Shown here piece by piece: positions 43,321-52,661 of a stretch of 64,000 nt of DNA. How positions within the stretch are numbered: the first letter of the stretch is position 1; the number at the start of each line of letters is the position of its first letter. This DNA is from Colivivens sp963626085 (lineage in GTDB: Bacteria > Bacteroidota > Bacteroidia > Bacteroidales > Bacteroidaceae), in NCBI GenBank assembly GCA_963626085.1, contig CAVFVJ010000003.1, forward strand, positions 62,001 to 126,000. Direction: 5' to 3'. Position numbers and translations under genes: made by a program. The notes under the pieces are model-generated. The model made no database searches. It was not told the DNA's origin and saw only the letters and a program-made list of their open reading frames with translations.

Positions 43321-43381
43321 GGGAATTAATTCATTTTTGCATAAAAACCGTGTAATAGGCGTGCTTTGGTTAGAAAATGGC

Positions 43382-43389
43382 TACCTTTG
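43382..43389 (+). promoter_or_regulatory. -7 promoter box for the PH-like protein and dacB
   Basis: TACCTTTG, exact TAnnTTTG, 23 bases before the ATG at 43413. Confidence 0.6.
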
Positions 43390-43412
43390 CATAAAGGAAA
43401 GAGTTCGATATC

Positions 43413-43826
43413 ATGGTTCCAACAAGAACATTTCATGCTCGTATACAGGTGGGCAACTGGATTCTCATATTCATGCTGCTTATAGTAAGTGTCTATTTTA
43501 TTTGGATTAAGGTAGGACTACTGATCGCTGTGTCGCTGCTCCTGTCACTCCTTGTGATAGAACGGAGCATACACACGGAGTATAGGCTCTGTCATGATTC
43601 GCTGGTCATCCACCGGGGCAGACTGTCGAAAGACATCGTGATTCCGATGGCGGACATACGGAGTCTCACCAAAACCTACCGTTTCAAGATTGGCGACAGA
43701 TTGTTTTCGTCTTATGTCATAGTGGGATGCGCAGACAAGAGAAATATAGTAGCTTTCCCTGACAACATTGACGGTTTTATCAAACAGATACAGGAAATTA
43801 AAGCGAAGAGAGATGGTGGGTTTTAA
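43413..43826 (+). CDS. small membrane protein with bacterial PH-like domain
   Basis: 137 aa. Two close hydrophobic segments (residues ~15-48) precede a ~85-residue beta-rich domain (LVIHRGRLSKDIVIPMADIRSL and IVAFPDNIDGFIKQIQEI) typical of bacterial PH domains of the YdbS/bPH type. It probably sits in the inner membrane with the domain in the cytoplasm. The function is unknown. It overlaps the PBP4 gene by 14 bases, so a link to cell-wall work is possible. Confidence 0.82.
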   Translation: MVPTRTFHARIQVGNWILIFMLLIVSVYFIWIKVGLLIAVSLLLSLLVIERSIHTEYRLCHDSLVIHRGRLSKDIVIPMADIRSLTKTYRFKIGDRLFSSYVIVGCADKRNIVAFPDNIDGFIKQIQEIKAKRDGGF

Positions 43827-45108
43827 AGAAAATAATTCAGGACTGAAGTTGGTCTTCTTCCTGTGTGTGTGTCTGTCGGTCATGTCTGTGGCTGCCAGCC
43901 GGTCTGTGTGTGCTGATAGTGAATCAGATTCGACCGCTCAGAATTGGACAAGTACCATACAAACTGAATTACAGTTGATTGCCGATGAGGCAGGCAACTG
44001 TTATTATACAACAGGTATTGCCGTGTTCGACTTGACAGCAGACTCGCTTCTTTTTGCGTATAATCAGCAAAAACAGTTGCGTCCGGCATCAACACAGAAA
44101 CTGTTCACAGCCATCACTGCACTTGACAGGCTGGGGGTGCGGCATGATTATACCACATCCGTGTATGCCACAGGCATTCAAGACATTGATTCTATGGGTC
44201 GACATGTCCTAAAAGGCAACATATACATACGAGGGGATTTCGACCCGATGTTGGACGCGCTAAGCATTAGGGAGATGGCTTTGTCCATCAAGAACTTGGG
44301 GGTTCGTCATATAGAAGGGATGCTCGTGGCAGATTTGTCGATGAAGGACTCCGTAATACTTGGTAGTGGGTGGTGCTGGGATGACAAGCAACCGATGCTG
44401 ACTCCGTTGAGTTTGAGTGGTGATGCTTACCTCTGTACAAGTGAAAGGCTGAACAGGTACAGTCCAGCTGCCAATTTCCTTCTTGCTCTTCAGCGTGTGC
44501 TTGAGGTGGACAGTATTACAGTGAATGGGTGTGGTATCGGTGATTATTATGCCAATGGGTCTGACATGCTTATATGTTCCATCCAGCATTCCATTGGCGA
44601 TGTACTACAGCGTATGATGAAGGATAGCGACAACCTGTATGCCGAATCCATGTTCTACCAGTTGGCTGCAGACCAAAGGAAACGAATCTGTTGGAGGGAC
44701 TGTCGGGCTGTGGTGGGGCAAGTGGCATCTGCTGCAGGCATTTCAGAGTCTGACATAAGGGTTGCCGATGGTTGTGGCTTGTCTCTTTACAACTATACTA
44801 CAGTGTTTGCCGAAGTGCAGATGTTGCGTTATGCATATAAAAATAGAGAGACCGTTTTTAGGCCTCTCTATGAGTCTTTGCCAGTGGCAGGTGTTGACGG
44901 TACACTGAAACGGAGGATGAAAACTGGCGCGGCATTTAGTAATGTGCGTGCCAAGACCGGGACGATGACTGGCGTCAGTTCACTTGCCGGTTATCTTACT
45001 GCCGCCAACGGTCATATGTTGGCTTTCTCCATAATCAGCAACGGACAGAGGAAGGCTGCTGAGAGTTGTGCTCTGCAGGACCGTATCTGTCAAGTGTTGT
45101 GCGAGTGA
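43813..45108 (+). CDS. dacB: D-alanyl-D-alanine carboxypeptidase/endopeptidase, PBP4 type
   Basis: 431 aa from the ATG at 43813, which gives a signal sequence (LVFFLCVCLSVMSVAAS). Peptidase S13 motifs are S-x-x-K in ASTQK (serine about residue 93), S-x-N in KDSDNLYAES, and KTG in VRAKTGTM. The large insert between the first and second motifs is present (ILGSGWCWDDKQ). It trims or cleaves peptidoglycan cross-links in the periplasm. The 3' end overlaps the convergent tdk gene by 19 bases. Confidence 0.94.
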   Translation: MVGFKENNSGLKLVFFLCVCLSVMSVAASRSVCADSESDSTAQNWTSTIQTELQLIADEAGNCYYTTGIAVFDLTADSLLFAYNQQKQLRPASTQKLFTAITALDRLGVRHDYTTSVYATGIQDIDSMGRHVLKGNIYIRGDFDPMLDALSIREMALSIKNLGVRHIEGMLVADLSMKDSVILGSGWCWDDKQPMLTPLSLSGDAYLCTSERLNRYSPAANFLLALQRVLEVDSITVNGCGIGDYYANGSDMLICSIQHSIGDVLQRMMKDSDNLYAESMFYQLAADQRKRICWRDCRAVVGQVASAAGISESDIRVADGCGLSLYNYTTVFAEVQMLRYAYKNRETVFRPLYESLPVAGVDGTLKRRMKTGAAFSNVRAKTGTMTGVSSLAGYLTAANGHMLAFSIISNGQRKAAESCALQDRICQVLCE

Positions 45109-45689
45109 CCCAGTGCTTTCTGGTAGCAACTGCGGCAGAGTGGCTCGTATTCGTTGACCTCGCCAAGTAGCACTCGCTTATCATTGTCTATTTTTCGGTG
45201 TGACACGTAAGCTTGTGCACCGCAGCGCATACAGATGGCATGAACCTTCGTAACGTCATCGGCAACGGCACAGAGGGCAGGCATAGGTCCGAAGGGAACG
45301 CCACGGAAATCCATGTCCAGTCCTGCTACTATTATACGTACTCCTTTGTGCGCCAGTTTATTGCATACGTCCACAATATTGTCATCGAAGAACTGTGCCT
45401 CATCAATTCCAATCACATCACAGTCACTCCCCAGAAGCAGTATGCTTGATGAGTTGTCGACAGGAGTAGAGCCGATAGACAGTCCGTCGTGGCTTACGAC
45501 ATCCTCTTCAGAGTAACGCGTGTCTATTGCAGGTTTGAATATCTCTACTTTTTGACGTGCCAGTTGCGCACGTTTCATCCTGCGGATCAACTCCTCGGTC
45601 TTGCCCGAGAACATTGACCCGCAGATGACTTCGATGCGCCCCGTGCGCACCATCTCTCCATTGTCAAAATCTATGAGTGGCATCTCCAA
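45090..45689 (-). CDS. tdk: thymidine kinase, type II
   Basis: 199 aa. P-loop GSMFSGKTEELIRR, ATP/thymidine site DVIGIDEAQFFDD, the lasso loop region and a structural zinc site of two CxxC pairs (CMRCG and CRSCY). It phosphorylates thymidine in the salvage pathway. The first in-frame ATG (45689) is used; an ATG 12 codons later would also keep the core. It is the last gene of a minus-strand run from 48095. Confidence 0.96.
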   Translation of the reverse strand: MEMPLIDFDNGEMVRTGRIEVICGSMFSGKTEELIRRMKRAQLARQKVEIFKPAIDTRYSEEDVVSHDGLSIGSTPVDNSSSILLLGSDCDVIGIDEAQFFDDNIVDVCNKLAHKGVRIIVAGLDMDFRGVPFGPMPALCAVADDVTKVHAICMRCGAQAYVSHRKIDNDKRVLLGEVNEYEPLCRSCYQKALGHSHNT

Positions 45690-45725
45690 ATATGTGAGTC
45701 GGTTCTGTCGGTCTGGACATGACGG

Positions 45726-47018
45726 TTATTCCCAGTAAAGCGGAGTCTTGTTGATGTTCCACTTGTGGTCTTTAGGGAAGTCATCCCCCTCCCATGCTTT
45801 CTTGCTTGTCCATTTCTCTGCTGGGTCTGTCCAAAAGGGGTCGTCAGCAGGCAGTCCAAGAGGGAGGAATGCAAGACCTGTCATGTAGAGCGACCCGTTG
45901 TTGGTGTACCAGTCTGCTACATTCGGGTGGTTGCCTACAAAGCCGATAGTCAGGAATCCCTTCTTGTTGAAGTTGTTCGCTTTCAAGAACATGTTCTTGG
46001 CGACAGCGGTAATGCCGGCGCGCACTTGTCCGTTATGCAATTCGGCTGGGAGTTGCTTCCTCCACGCCAGTTGTGCCAATGGCTGGAACACTGCCATGCG
46101 GTATGGGATGCTTCGTCCCACCACGGGGAAGGTGCCTTCGGGTGAGATGAAACGTTCCAGAATCACACCAAATTTCTGCATTCTCTTTGTTGCCACTTCC
46201 AGTCGTTTCTTCGAACCGTTTAAGTTACCAGTATTGCGTACTAGCCAAGTGTCGTTGCCGCGCTTGGCGCAAATCATCTCAAGGCATTCTACGTACATTG
46301 GCTGGATGACGAAAGCGTTGTAGTAGTCGAAGGCGAATGCGGGACCGTCGCTGTACCAGCCGTCACCCACATACCATTCCTCTACCTTATTCATTGCCAT
46401 ATGGATACGGTAACTGTCGTAGTCGGCTCCAACATACATGAGAAAGCACTCCTCCATTGCCACGAAGAGGTGCCAGTTGGTGTAGGGTGGGTCATAACGC
46501 CTCAGTCCTTGTATCTCCTTTATGTAACGTTGCTTAGTCTCGTCGCTCAATGGTTTCCAAAGTGCGTCGAACCCACGATATAAACTCTCTACCAGATAAG
46601 CAGCGTCTACGAGGGTCTGTCCTCCGCTTGCCCATCCGAGATAGTCTGGACTTTGTGGGTCAACGGCATTGGTGTACGCTTTCAATGCCCACTCGCGCAG
46701 TTGCTTGCGCTTCTGTCCTTCCGCTGTGTCGTCGTCTGGCAGCGAGAGCCACGGAGCCAGACCTGCCATCATGCGTCCGAACGCTTCCATGTAGGCAACT
46801 TTCTTGTTGCGGTTATCCCATGTTGGACTCAGTTCCAAGCCACCGTTGGTAGTGTCCATCTCCTGTTGAAGTGTACCGTTGGCCATATTCCGTAAAACAG
46901 GTTCTGCCATCTGGTACATGATGTCAACCCACACCTCACGGTCACTCTTTTCTTTTTTCTTCGCGTCAGTCTGTACGAAGACTCCGCATAGCAAAAGCAA
47001 AATCAATAATTTTCTCAT
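45726..47018 (-). CDS. DUF2264 family protein, secreted
   Basis: 430 aa with a signal peptide (LLILLLLCGVFVQTDA). DUF2264 segments include EAFGRMMAGLAPWLSLPDDD, NWHLFVAMEECFLMYVG, YVGDGWYSDGPAFAFDYYNAFVIQPMYV and FPVVGRSIPYRMA. The alpha/alpha-toroid-like aromatic pattern resembles glycoside hydrolases and polysaccharide lyases. Catalytic activity is not established to my knowledge. It lies 13 bases after a lipoprotein gene and 36 before tdk. Confidence 0.9.
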   Translation of the reverse strand: MRKLLILLLLCGVFVQTDAKKKEKSDREVWVDIMYQMAEPVLRNMANGTLQQEMDTTNGGLELSPTWDNRNKKVAYMEAFGRMMAGLAPWLSLPDDDTAEGQKRKQLREWALKAYTNAVDPQSPDYLGWASGGQTLVDAAYLVESLYRGFDALWKPLSDETKQRYIKEIQGLRRYDPPYTNWHLFVAMEECFLMYVGADYDSYRIHMAMNKVEEWYVGDGWYSDGPAFAFDYYNAFVIQPMYVECLEMICAKRGNDTWLVRNTGNLNGSKKRLEVATKRMQKFGVILERFISPEGTFPVVGRSIPYRMAVFQPLAQLAWRKQLPAELHNGQVRAGITAVAKNMFLKANNFNKKGFLTIGFVGNHPNVADWYTNNGSLYMTGLAFLPLGLPADDPFWTDPAEKWTSKKAWEGDDFPKDHKWNINKTPLYWE

Positions 47019-47031
47019 GTCAGTATTTTGA

Positions 47032-47646
47032 TTAGTTCTTTCTCTTCATCCGTAACACAGAATCTTTGTGGATGTCTGCAAGTATGAGACTGTCGTCTGT
47101 TAACAGGGTGATGTTGAACGTGTCGGCATCAGTACTGTTGGATAGAACCAACTGTCCACCGTCCACCGTCCACTGGTTGTATCCGCTACCAACACCATAA
47201 ACAGTGGCATTTCCGTGACGATCCAGTTCGATATGCCTGCGTCCGTCTGCTTCGGTGAAAGACCACACGTGTGCCAGTGATGTAAGGTTGACTATCGTTA
47301 GTGCCGCCAGTTCATTCTCTCCGTCCTCCCTGTACACCACATCTAAAAGGTCGCCACACGTGATTCCTCCGATGGCGTTGTTCTCATAAAAGATGTAAAG
47401 GGTGTCACCATTCTCCGCCAACAATTCAAGCGAATGCATCGATGTACCATCTCCTGCCTTTCCCCTTGTTTCACTCCAGTTTGCTTTCGTGTGCTTTCCT
47501 GAAGGTTGCACAGGAACTGTCACTGTGTCCTTAATGGATACGCTGTCGTTCTGTTGTTTGTCTCCGTTCGCTCCGTTTGTACATGCTCCCAGACAGAGTG
47601 ACGCGGCAATAATACTTGCCAATAAAGAAGATTTTGATGTATTCAT
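47032..47646 (-). CDS. lipoprotein of unknown function
   Basis: 204 aa. Signal peptidase II site LGAC at residues 19-22, followed by a polar linker (TNGANGDKQQNDSVS). The mature part is beta-rich, with no conserved motif I know. It overlaps the thioesterase gene's stop by 4 bases and precedes DUF2264 by 13 bases, so it is co-transcribed with both. It is likely anchored in the inner or outer membrane. Confidence 0.82.
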   Translation of the reverse strand: MNTSKSSLLASIIAASLCLGACTNGANGDKQQNDSVSIKDTVTVPVQPSGKHTKANWSETRGKAGDGTSMHSLELLAENGDTLYIFYENNAIGGITCGDLLDVVYREDGENELAALTIVNLTSLAHVWSFTEADGRRHIELDRHGNATVYGVGSGYNQWTVDGGQLVLSNSTDADTFNITLLTDDSLILADIHKDSVLRMKRKN

Positions 47647-48095
47647 ATTGGTGATTGATTGTTCTTATGTTGTGGTTGATTGTCACATGTCAAAATCCTG
47701 TTTGTGACCCTTACAGTCGACAACAGGTTTTGCTGTTCATCGAATACATCGACATTCCATACATGGATTGTGTGACCCACATGAATGGCTGATGCGCGGG
47801 CAGTGATAATTCCACTGGTCGGTGACATCCGTACATGGTTGCCTGATACCTCTATTCCGCATACCTGCGCCCCAAGTCCAGCCATATGCAGCGAACCGGC
47901 ACCAGCTACAGTTTCAGCCATTGTCAAGTACGCTCCTCCATGTACAATGCCCATGTGCTGGATATTGGCAGGGGAAACAGGCATCTCGATAACTGCAAAC
48001 TCATCGTCCGTCGGGACGAATGTCATCCCGAGGGTCTCTATCATAGTGCCTTTGGAAAAGGCATTCATCATTTCACATTCCTGCGTTGTAAGCAT
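47643..48095 (-). CDS. hotdog-fold thioesterase, PaaI-like
   Basis: 150 aa. Hotdog core with IQHMGIVHGGAYLTMAETVAGAGSLH (the HGG-x-x4-AE motif with catalytic residues) and VSGNHVRMSPTSGIITARASAIHVGHTIHVWNV. Family members hydrolyse acyl-CoA such as menaquinone precursor (1,4-dihydroxy-2-naphthoyl-CoA) or phenylacetyl-CoA intermediates. Which one applies here is not decided, and no menaquinone gene is beside it. It has a full consensus promoter and heads the run thioesterase-lipoprotein-DUF2264-tdk. Confidence 0.88.
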   Translation of the reverse strand: MLTTQECEMMNAFSKGTMIETLGMTFVPTDDEFAVIEMPVSPANIQHMGIVHGGAYLTMAETVAGAGSLHMAGLGAQVCGIEVSGNHVRMSPTSGIITARASAIHVGHTIHVWNVDVFDEQQNLLSTVRVTNRILTCDNQPQHKNNQSPI

Positions 48096-48121
48096 ACTGT
48101 CAGATTAAAGGGAATCTTCTG

Positions 48122-48152
48122 CAAAGGTAATGAAATATAATTGAAGAACAAA
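48122..48152 (-). promoter_or_regulatory. complete promoter for the thioesterase operon
   Basis: Minus strand: TTTG (48149-48152), 19 bases, TACCTTTG (48122-48129). Exact match to both elements; leader about 20 bases. Confidence 0.75.
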
Positions 48153-48212
48153 AAAAAAGATATGTTATTATGCCGTATTTGACCGTCATAAACCATTTAT
48201 CTGCCCAGTTTA

Positions 48213-48244
48213 TTTCGTTTTCTGATTGTTTTGTACTAATTTTG
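48213..48244 (+). promoter_or_regulatory. promoter for the LicD operon
   Basis: TTTC (48213-48216), 20 bases, TAATTTTG (48237-48244). Leader about 43 bases to 48294. Confidence 0.6.
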
Positions 48245-48293
48245 CCGTCAATATAAGAAGTGAATGGGTTTAATGACGTGTAATTGAGAATTC

Positions 48294-49148
48294 ATGAACA
48301 AAAGAGACTACACACATGAAGAGCTTGAGAGACTTCATGAAGAGCTTTACGGCATACTTGCGGAGATAGTCAGAGTCTGCGAGAAAAACCGCATTCCTTA
48401 TTTCGTTATAGGAGGTACTGCCATAGGAGCGTTCTTTCATGACGGCATAATCCCTTGGGATGATGACATTGACATCGGTCTAACCCGTGAAAACTACAAC
48501 AGGTTCTTGGATGTGGCTCCAAAAGAACTGCGCAAGCCTTATTCCCTTCAATGGGTCGGTACAGACCCGCATACTCCATTCTATTTCGCCAAGGTGAGAA
48601 AGGACAATACCATGTTCGTGGAGCAGGACTTCAGTCACCTCGACATACACCATGGCATTTATGTGGATGTGTTCCCTTACGACAAAGTTCCAGACAATCC
48701 TGCACTGCAGAAAGCACATAGGCTACTGTGCAACTTCCTCAACTGCTGTTTCATGGGCAAGGACATTTGGATGTGGCGGTACATGCAGAAATGCGACATT
48801 GAAATACCGCACAGGCGAGGACCTGTTCCGTGTTTCATGAACTGGCTTGTCGACAAGTGTTGTTCCAAGATGTTCATTTACAAGATGCTGAGTAAGACTC
48901 AGGGCTTGTTCAACTCATGTGACACAAAATACTACAACATGGTACTCATGCCACGCGACCATATAAGCGTGAAGAGTTTGGAGAACCCACAACAGGTGAA
49001 GTTTGGACAGTTGACGGTGACAGCCCCATCCGACCTTGAGACTTACCTGCGCCACCATTACAAGAACTTACGACGGGAAATGCCAAAGGAAGAGCAACAG
49101 AACCACCGGCCGACGTTCCTTTCGTTCGATACGGCACAACAGTCATAA
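48294..49148 (+). CDS. LicD-family nucleotidyl/phosphocholine transferase
   Basis: 284 aa. LicD motifs: YFVIGGTAIGAFFHDGIIPWDDDIDIGL (the nucleotidyltransferase fold G-G and D-D-x-D metal ligands) and HGIYVDVFPYDKVPDN. LicD proteins attach phosphocholine or phospho-sugars to surface glycans in the cytoplasm. Whether choline is used here is unknown. The acyltransferase and GT4 that follow are probably co-transcribed (gaps of 18 and 12 bases), making a surface-glycan decoration unit. Confidence 0.9.
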   Translation: MNKRDYTHEELERLHEELYGILAEIVRVCEKNRIPYFVIGGTAIGAFFHDGIIPWDDDIDIGLTRENYNRFLDVAPKELRKPYSLQWVGTDPHTPFYFAKVRKDNTMFVEQDFSHLDIHHGIYVDVFPYDKVPDNPALQKAHRLLCNFLNCCFMGKDIWMWRYMQKCDIEIPHRRGPVPCFMNWLVDKCCSKMFIYKMLSKTQGLFNSCDTKYYNMVLMPRDHISVKSLENPQQVKFGQLTVTAPSDLETYLRHHYKNLRREMPKEEQQNHRPTFLSFDTAQQS

Positions 49149-49166
49149 CAGCTACATACAGAAAGT

Positions 49167-50264
49167 ATGGATACACAACAGTCTGCAATATACAAACCTC
49201 TGACTGGCAACAAGACAAGGATGGAATGGATTGATGCCATGCGGGGATTCACCATGATTATGGTGGTGGCTTACCACGTGAGCACCAACGGATTCGGTGA
49301 ACAGGAGAAGTCGTCCATGGCTCTTCCTCTGCTCGTGCTCTTCCGTATGCCGCTGTTCTTCTTCATAAGCGGCTTCCTTGCCTACAAGGCAGATTTCAAT
49401 TGGACATCGGGACGGTTGGGTATGATGATATGGAAGAAAGTCAAGATACAGGTGATACCCACACTGGTATTTCTGTTGATTGCCATCATCATAAGACAGA
49501 AGTCAATGAAATACGGACTGGAGAACGCAATGATTTCACCTACCAAATCCGGATATTGGTTCACCCTCTCGCTCCTCCAGATGTTCATCCTCTACTACAT
49601 CTTTTCGTTCTTTGAGACTAAATGTAAGGTGCGAAACTGGATTCCCATAGCGGTGTTATGGTTCATAGCTTTGGCTACTTACGCTACCCTCTACATGCCC
49701 TCCTGGTTCACATATCCAAAGGCGAACGAGAGTCATTGGCTCAATATCAGTTGCTTCATTCAGACTATGAGGTATTTCCACTTCTTCCTGTTTGGCAACA
49801 TAGTACACAGATATTGGAGCAGTTGGCAGAAACTATTTGATTCCAAGTGGTTCTTTCCATTGATTGTTGTTGTGGTGGTCTTCTGCTGTGCTGACATCTT
49901 CAAGTGGCACAACCTAAGATTCCAGTGGACAAACCTGCCGCGTACTACCGCCATGTATATACTGTTGACGATAGTGTTCATGTCCTTCCGCTACTACAAG
50001 GACAATTTCACGCGTCAGCATTGGATCGGGCGTTTCCTGCAGTTTATCGGAGTGAGGACACTGGACATCTACCTGCTCCATTTCCTCTTCCTGCCAAACC
50101 TTACGATGGTGGGCGATTTCATCAACAGCAACAGGAAGAACTTTGTGGTTGACGTGACGGAGTCTGTGGTAGTTGCCCTTCTGGTTGTCGGCTTCTGCTG
50201 TCTCGTATCAAGTATATTGAGGATAAGTCCCCTGTTCAGGAAACACCTGTTCGGACGCAAATAA
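49167..50264 (+). CDS. membrane acyltransferase, acyltransferase-3 family
   Basis: 365 aa with about ten hydrophobic segments. Start region WIDAMRGFTMIMVVAYHVS contains the family His; FRMPLFFFISGFLAYK and the C-terminal RTLDIYLLHFLFLPN are also typical. It transfers acetyl or succinyl groups to sugars at the inner membrane. It lies between LicD and GT4, so the acceptor is probably the same glycan. Confidence 0.88.
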   Translation: MDTQQSAIYKPLTGNKTRMEWIDAMRGFTMIMVVAYHVSTNGFGEQEKSSMALPLLVLFRMPLFFFISGFLAYKADFNWTSGRLGMMIWKKVKIQVIPTLVFLLIAIIIRQKSMKYGLENAMISPTKSGYWFTLSLLQMFILYYIFSFFETKCKVRNWIPIAVLWFIALATYATLYMPSWFTYPKANESHWLNISCFIQTMRYFHFFLFGNIVHRYWSSWQKLFDSKWFFPLIVVVVVFCCADIFKWHNLRFQWTNLPRTTAMYILLTIVFMSFRYYKDNFTRQHWIGRFLQFIGVRTLDIYLLHFLFLPNLTMVGDFINSNRKNFVVDVTESVVVALLVVGFCCLVSSILRISPLFRKHLFGRK

Positions 50265-50276
50265 AAAACGATTGAC

Positions 50277-51545
50277 ATGAAAGTATATTTTTATCATACA
50301 CAGGATCCGAACGTGATCCACAAGAGGTGGAAGGAAGGGCATTTCCCTGCCCACTTCCTTTATGGTGCGACCAATCTGTCCAAATACGGAGTGGATGTGG
50401 TCATGCATAAACACAAGTCTGCTGAAAGTCACTTCCAACAGATGTTTTATGTCGCATGGAGAGTGCTCACTTGCAAGGAACATTTCGATGAAATCTATGC
50501 AACAGATATAAGTGGAATGGAACTCGTCATATTCCTCCGCGCGCTGCATCTGTACCGCAAACCGGTGGTAATCTGGCAAAGAACACCCATAGTGCAGTGT
50601 GACAATGCCTTGCGGGAGATAATGTCAAAGATTCTATACCGTGGTATCGACCACATGTTCTTCCTCAGTGAGTCACTTGTAAAAGAGTCGCTCAAGAGTT
50701 CCAAGGCAAAGGAGTCGCGTATGCAGGTGTGCCACTGGGGGGCAGACCTGGACTACTATGACCGTTTGATGAAGGAGTTCCCAGTGGAGAAGCACGAAGG
50801 TTTCATATCCACAGGCAAGGAGAAGAGGGACATGCCTACGCTCATCCGTGCGTTCAGTGCAACAGGACAGGAACTGAGTATTTATGTTGCCTATAACGCC
50901 TACGGAGACAATTATCTTGAGATTCTCAATGACCTGCGTCCTTCCGCCAACATACACATCAATTTCATCAAGGGCTTCATCCCGAATGAACTGGCACAGA
51001 AGGTATGGGCATCCAGGTGTGTCGCAGTATGTTGTCAGGAGACCAACTATGCCGTAGGACTCACCACTCTGGTTGAGGCCTTGGCACTGGGACTGCCAGT
51101 CATTGCCACCCGCAATGCCGCCTATCCTTTCGACATAGAGAAGGAGGGTGTGGGGATCGTCGTTCCCTATTATGACTCGGTGGCGTGGGAGAAAGCCATT
51201 CGTTACATAGTAAGCAATCCTGGTGAGGCTACTGTCATGGGTAAGAAAGCGAGGGTACTGGCAGAGAAAATCTATAACCTGGACAACTGTGCACGGGAGG
51301 TGGCAGACGCAATGAAGGAGGTGGCAAGCAAGAGTGTAAGCCCTTCTACTGCCTCGACTGCTACAGATTCCGACGGTGCTGAACAGAAATCCAAGTTGAC
51401 TTTACCCACAATGGAACGGGTTAAAGGATTGATTCCGGAGAGAGAGCTGTTGATGGAAGCAATGGAAAAGACGGTTTCCGCAGTGCGGAAAGGATGTAGC
51501 TGGACTGTAAACCAGATAAGGGAGTTGATGAACGGAAACAGGTAA
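50277..51545 (+). CDS. GT4-family glycosyltransferase
   Basis: 422 aa, GT-B fold. The donor domain carries VEALALGLPVIATRNAAYPFDIEKEGVG (the E-x7-E-like region). YVAYNAYGDNYLEILNDL and GFIPNELAQKVWASRCVAVCCQETNYAVGL lead to it. After residue ~355 a charged tail of about 65 residues, not part of the core, ends in a helical segment. It is the last gene of the LicD unit, and its end faces the convergent GT-A gene 14 bases away. Sugar specificity unknown. Confidence 0.88.
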   Translation: MKVYFYHTQDPNVIHKRWKEGHFPAHFLYGATNLSKYGVDVVMHKHKSAESHFQQMFYVAWRVLTCKEHFDEIYATDISGMELVIFLRALHLYRKPVVIWQRTPIVQCDNALREIMSKILYRGIDHMFFLSESLVKESLKSSKAKESRMQVCHWGADLDYYDRLMKEFPVEKHEGFISTGKEKRDMPTLIRAFSATGQELSIYVAYNAYGDNYLEILNDLRPSANIHINFIKGFIPNELAQKVWASRCVAVCCQETNYAVGLTTLVEALALGLPVIATRNAAYPFDIEKEGVGIVVPYYDSVAWEKAIRYIVSNPGEATVMGKKARVLAEKIYNLDNCAREVADAMKEVASKSVSPSTASTATDSDGAEQKSKLTLPTMERVKGLIPERELLMEAMEKTVSAVRKGCSWTVNQIRELMNGNR

Positions 51546-51559
51546 TGGAAGACAGAGGG

Positions 51560-52579
51560 TCACGCATACCTGTGTCTGCCCAACCACTTGTCAAGTCTTT
51601 TCAACAAAGACTTCTTTATAATGGAGAAATTGCCGTAGCGCAGGTTAAGCAGCAGCTCTTCGATGGAATACTGTACCTTGCGCCATGGGTGTCCCCACGC
51701 ATTGCGGAGGTAGACCGCATCCTTGAACGGCTGATACTCCTTAACATCAGATTGGTGTACAAGAGGAAAGTCTATTTCGTGGCGTGGCATGGTGAACTGT
51801 CTGCGTAGTCGTCGTGGCATTGTCTTGAGTGAGCCTTGGAAGTGTGTGGAGTTGTCGGTCACGCCCCTGTTGTTAATCATATTGAGTGATGGCATGATAG
51901 CAACACCATCGTTGAGTAACATGGATGCCCAGAATATACTCTCGTAGTAGGCTTTCCCACTTGACTTGTGGTCGCGACACATCGGGATGATGTCGTTGCG
52001 TAGCTTCTTCTCCCTTATTACTGCTTTTACCTTCTCCAACTGTTTCTTGTCATCGAGCCATGAATAACTGTCGTCCCACGTGTCAATAACACGTTTCCAC
52101 GAAGCCCATCCCCAAATACTGAACACGGAAGTGAAGAAGTAACTCTCCTTTACATCTGTCTTTTCCTCAGAGTTGAACCCTGCAATCATCCAGACGTGAG
52201 GGTCTTTCTCGTAGCGGTCGAGCAGTTCCTTACAGAACGGGAAGAACGACTGCGACGGCACATCGTCATCTTCCAATACGATACATTTGTCGGTCTGTGA
52301 AAATGCCCATTTCTGTGATAGGAATTCCGAGGGGTCACATCCGTAGTTCTTCTCTTGATAGAGTCGGTGCACTTCGCATTCCCAATCAATCTCGCTGTCA
52401 TCCACGATACGACGGCATGCCTCGATTCCAGCTTTGTCGCGTTCGCCTCTTGGTCCGTCTTGATAGAGGAACAGGCGTGCCGGACGCGCTTTCTTCACTT
52501 CTGCAAACACTTCTGCTAAATGTTCGGGACGATTGAAGAATAGCATCAGTACAGATATGTCGACTTTTGATGGGTTCAT
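51560..52579 (-). CDS. GT-A fold glycosyltransferase (GT2-like)
   Basis: 339 aa from the ATG at 52579 (MNPSKVDISVLMLFFNRPEHLAEV), chosen because the family core starts here and a -7 box lies just upstream (52612-52619). The open frame extends 44 further codons. The DxD-type metal site is VLEDDDVP at about 122-129; FSIWGWASWKRV and NMINNRGVTDNSTHFQG follow. It resembles the Bacteroidetes HlpA-like group of GT-A enzymes found in surface-glycan loci. Substrate unknown. Its own promoter separates it from the CPBP operon upstream. Confidence 0.83.
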   Translation of the reverse strand: MNPSKVDISVLMLFFNRPEHLAEVFAEVKKARPARLFLYQDGPRGERDKAGIEACRRIVDDSEIDWECEVHRLYQEKNYGCDPSEFLSQKWAFSQTDKCIVLEDDDVPSQSFFPFCKELLDRYEKDPHVWMIAGFNSEEKTDVKESYFFTSVFSIWGWASWKRVIDTWDDSYSWLDDKKQLEKVKAVIREKKLRNDIIPMCRDHKSSGKAYYESIFWASMLLNDGVAIMPSLNMINNRGVTDNSTHFQGSLKTMPRRLRRQFTMPRHEIDFPLVHQSDVKEYQPFKDAVYLRNAWGHPWRKVQYSIEELLLNLRYGNFSIIKKSLLKRLDKWLGRHRYA

Positions 52580-52611
52580 GCTATGTTTTTTTGCGGTTAT
52601 GAATGACAGGG

Positions 52612-52619
52612 CAAAAGTA
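52612..52619 (-). promoter_or_regulatory. -7 promoter box for the GT-A gene
   Basis: Minus strand TACTTTTG, exact TAnnTTTG, 33 bases before 52579. No good -33. Confidence 0.5.
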
Positions 52620-52661
52620 CGAATATAATCTGAGACATCCGAATCATTCCCTGTATTATTT

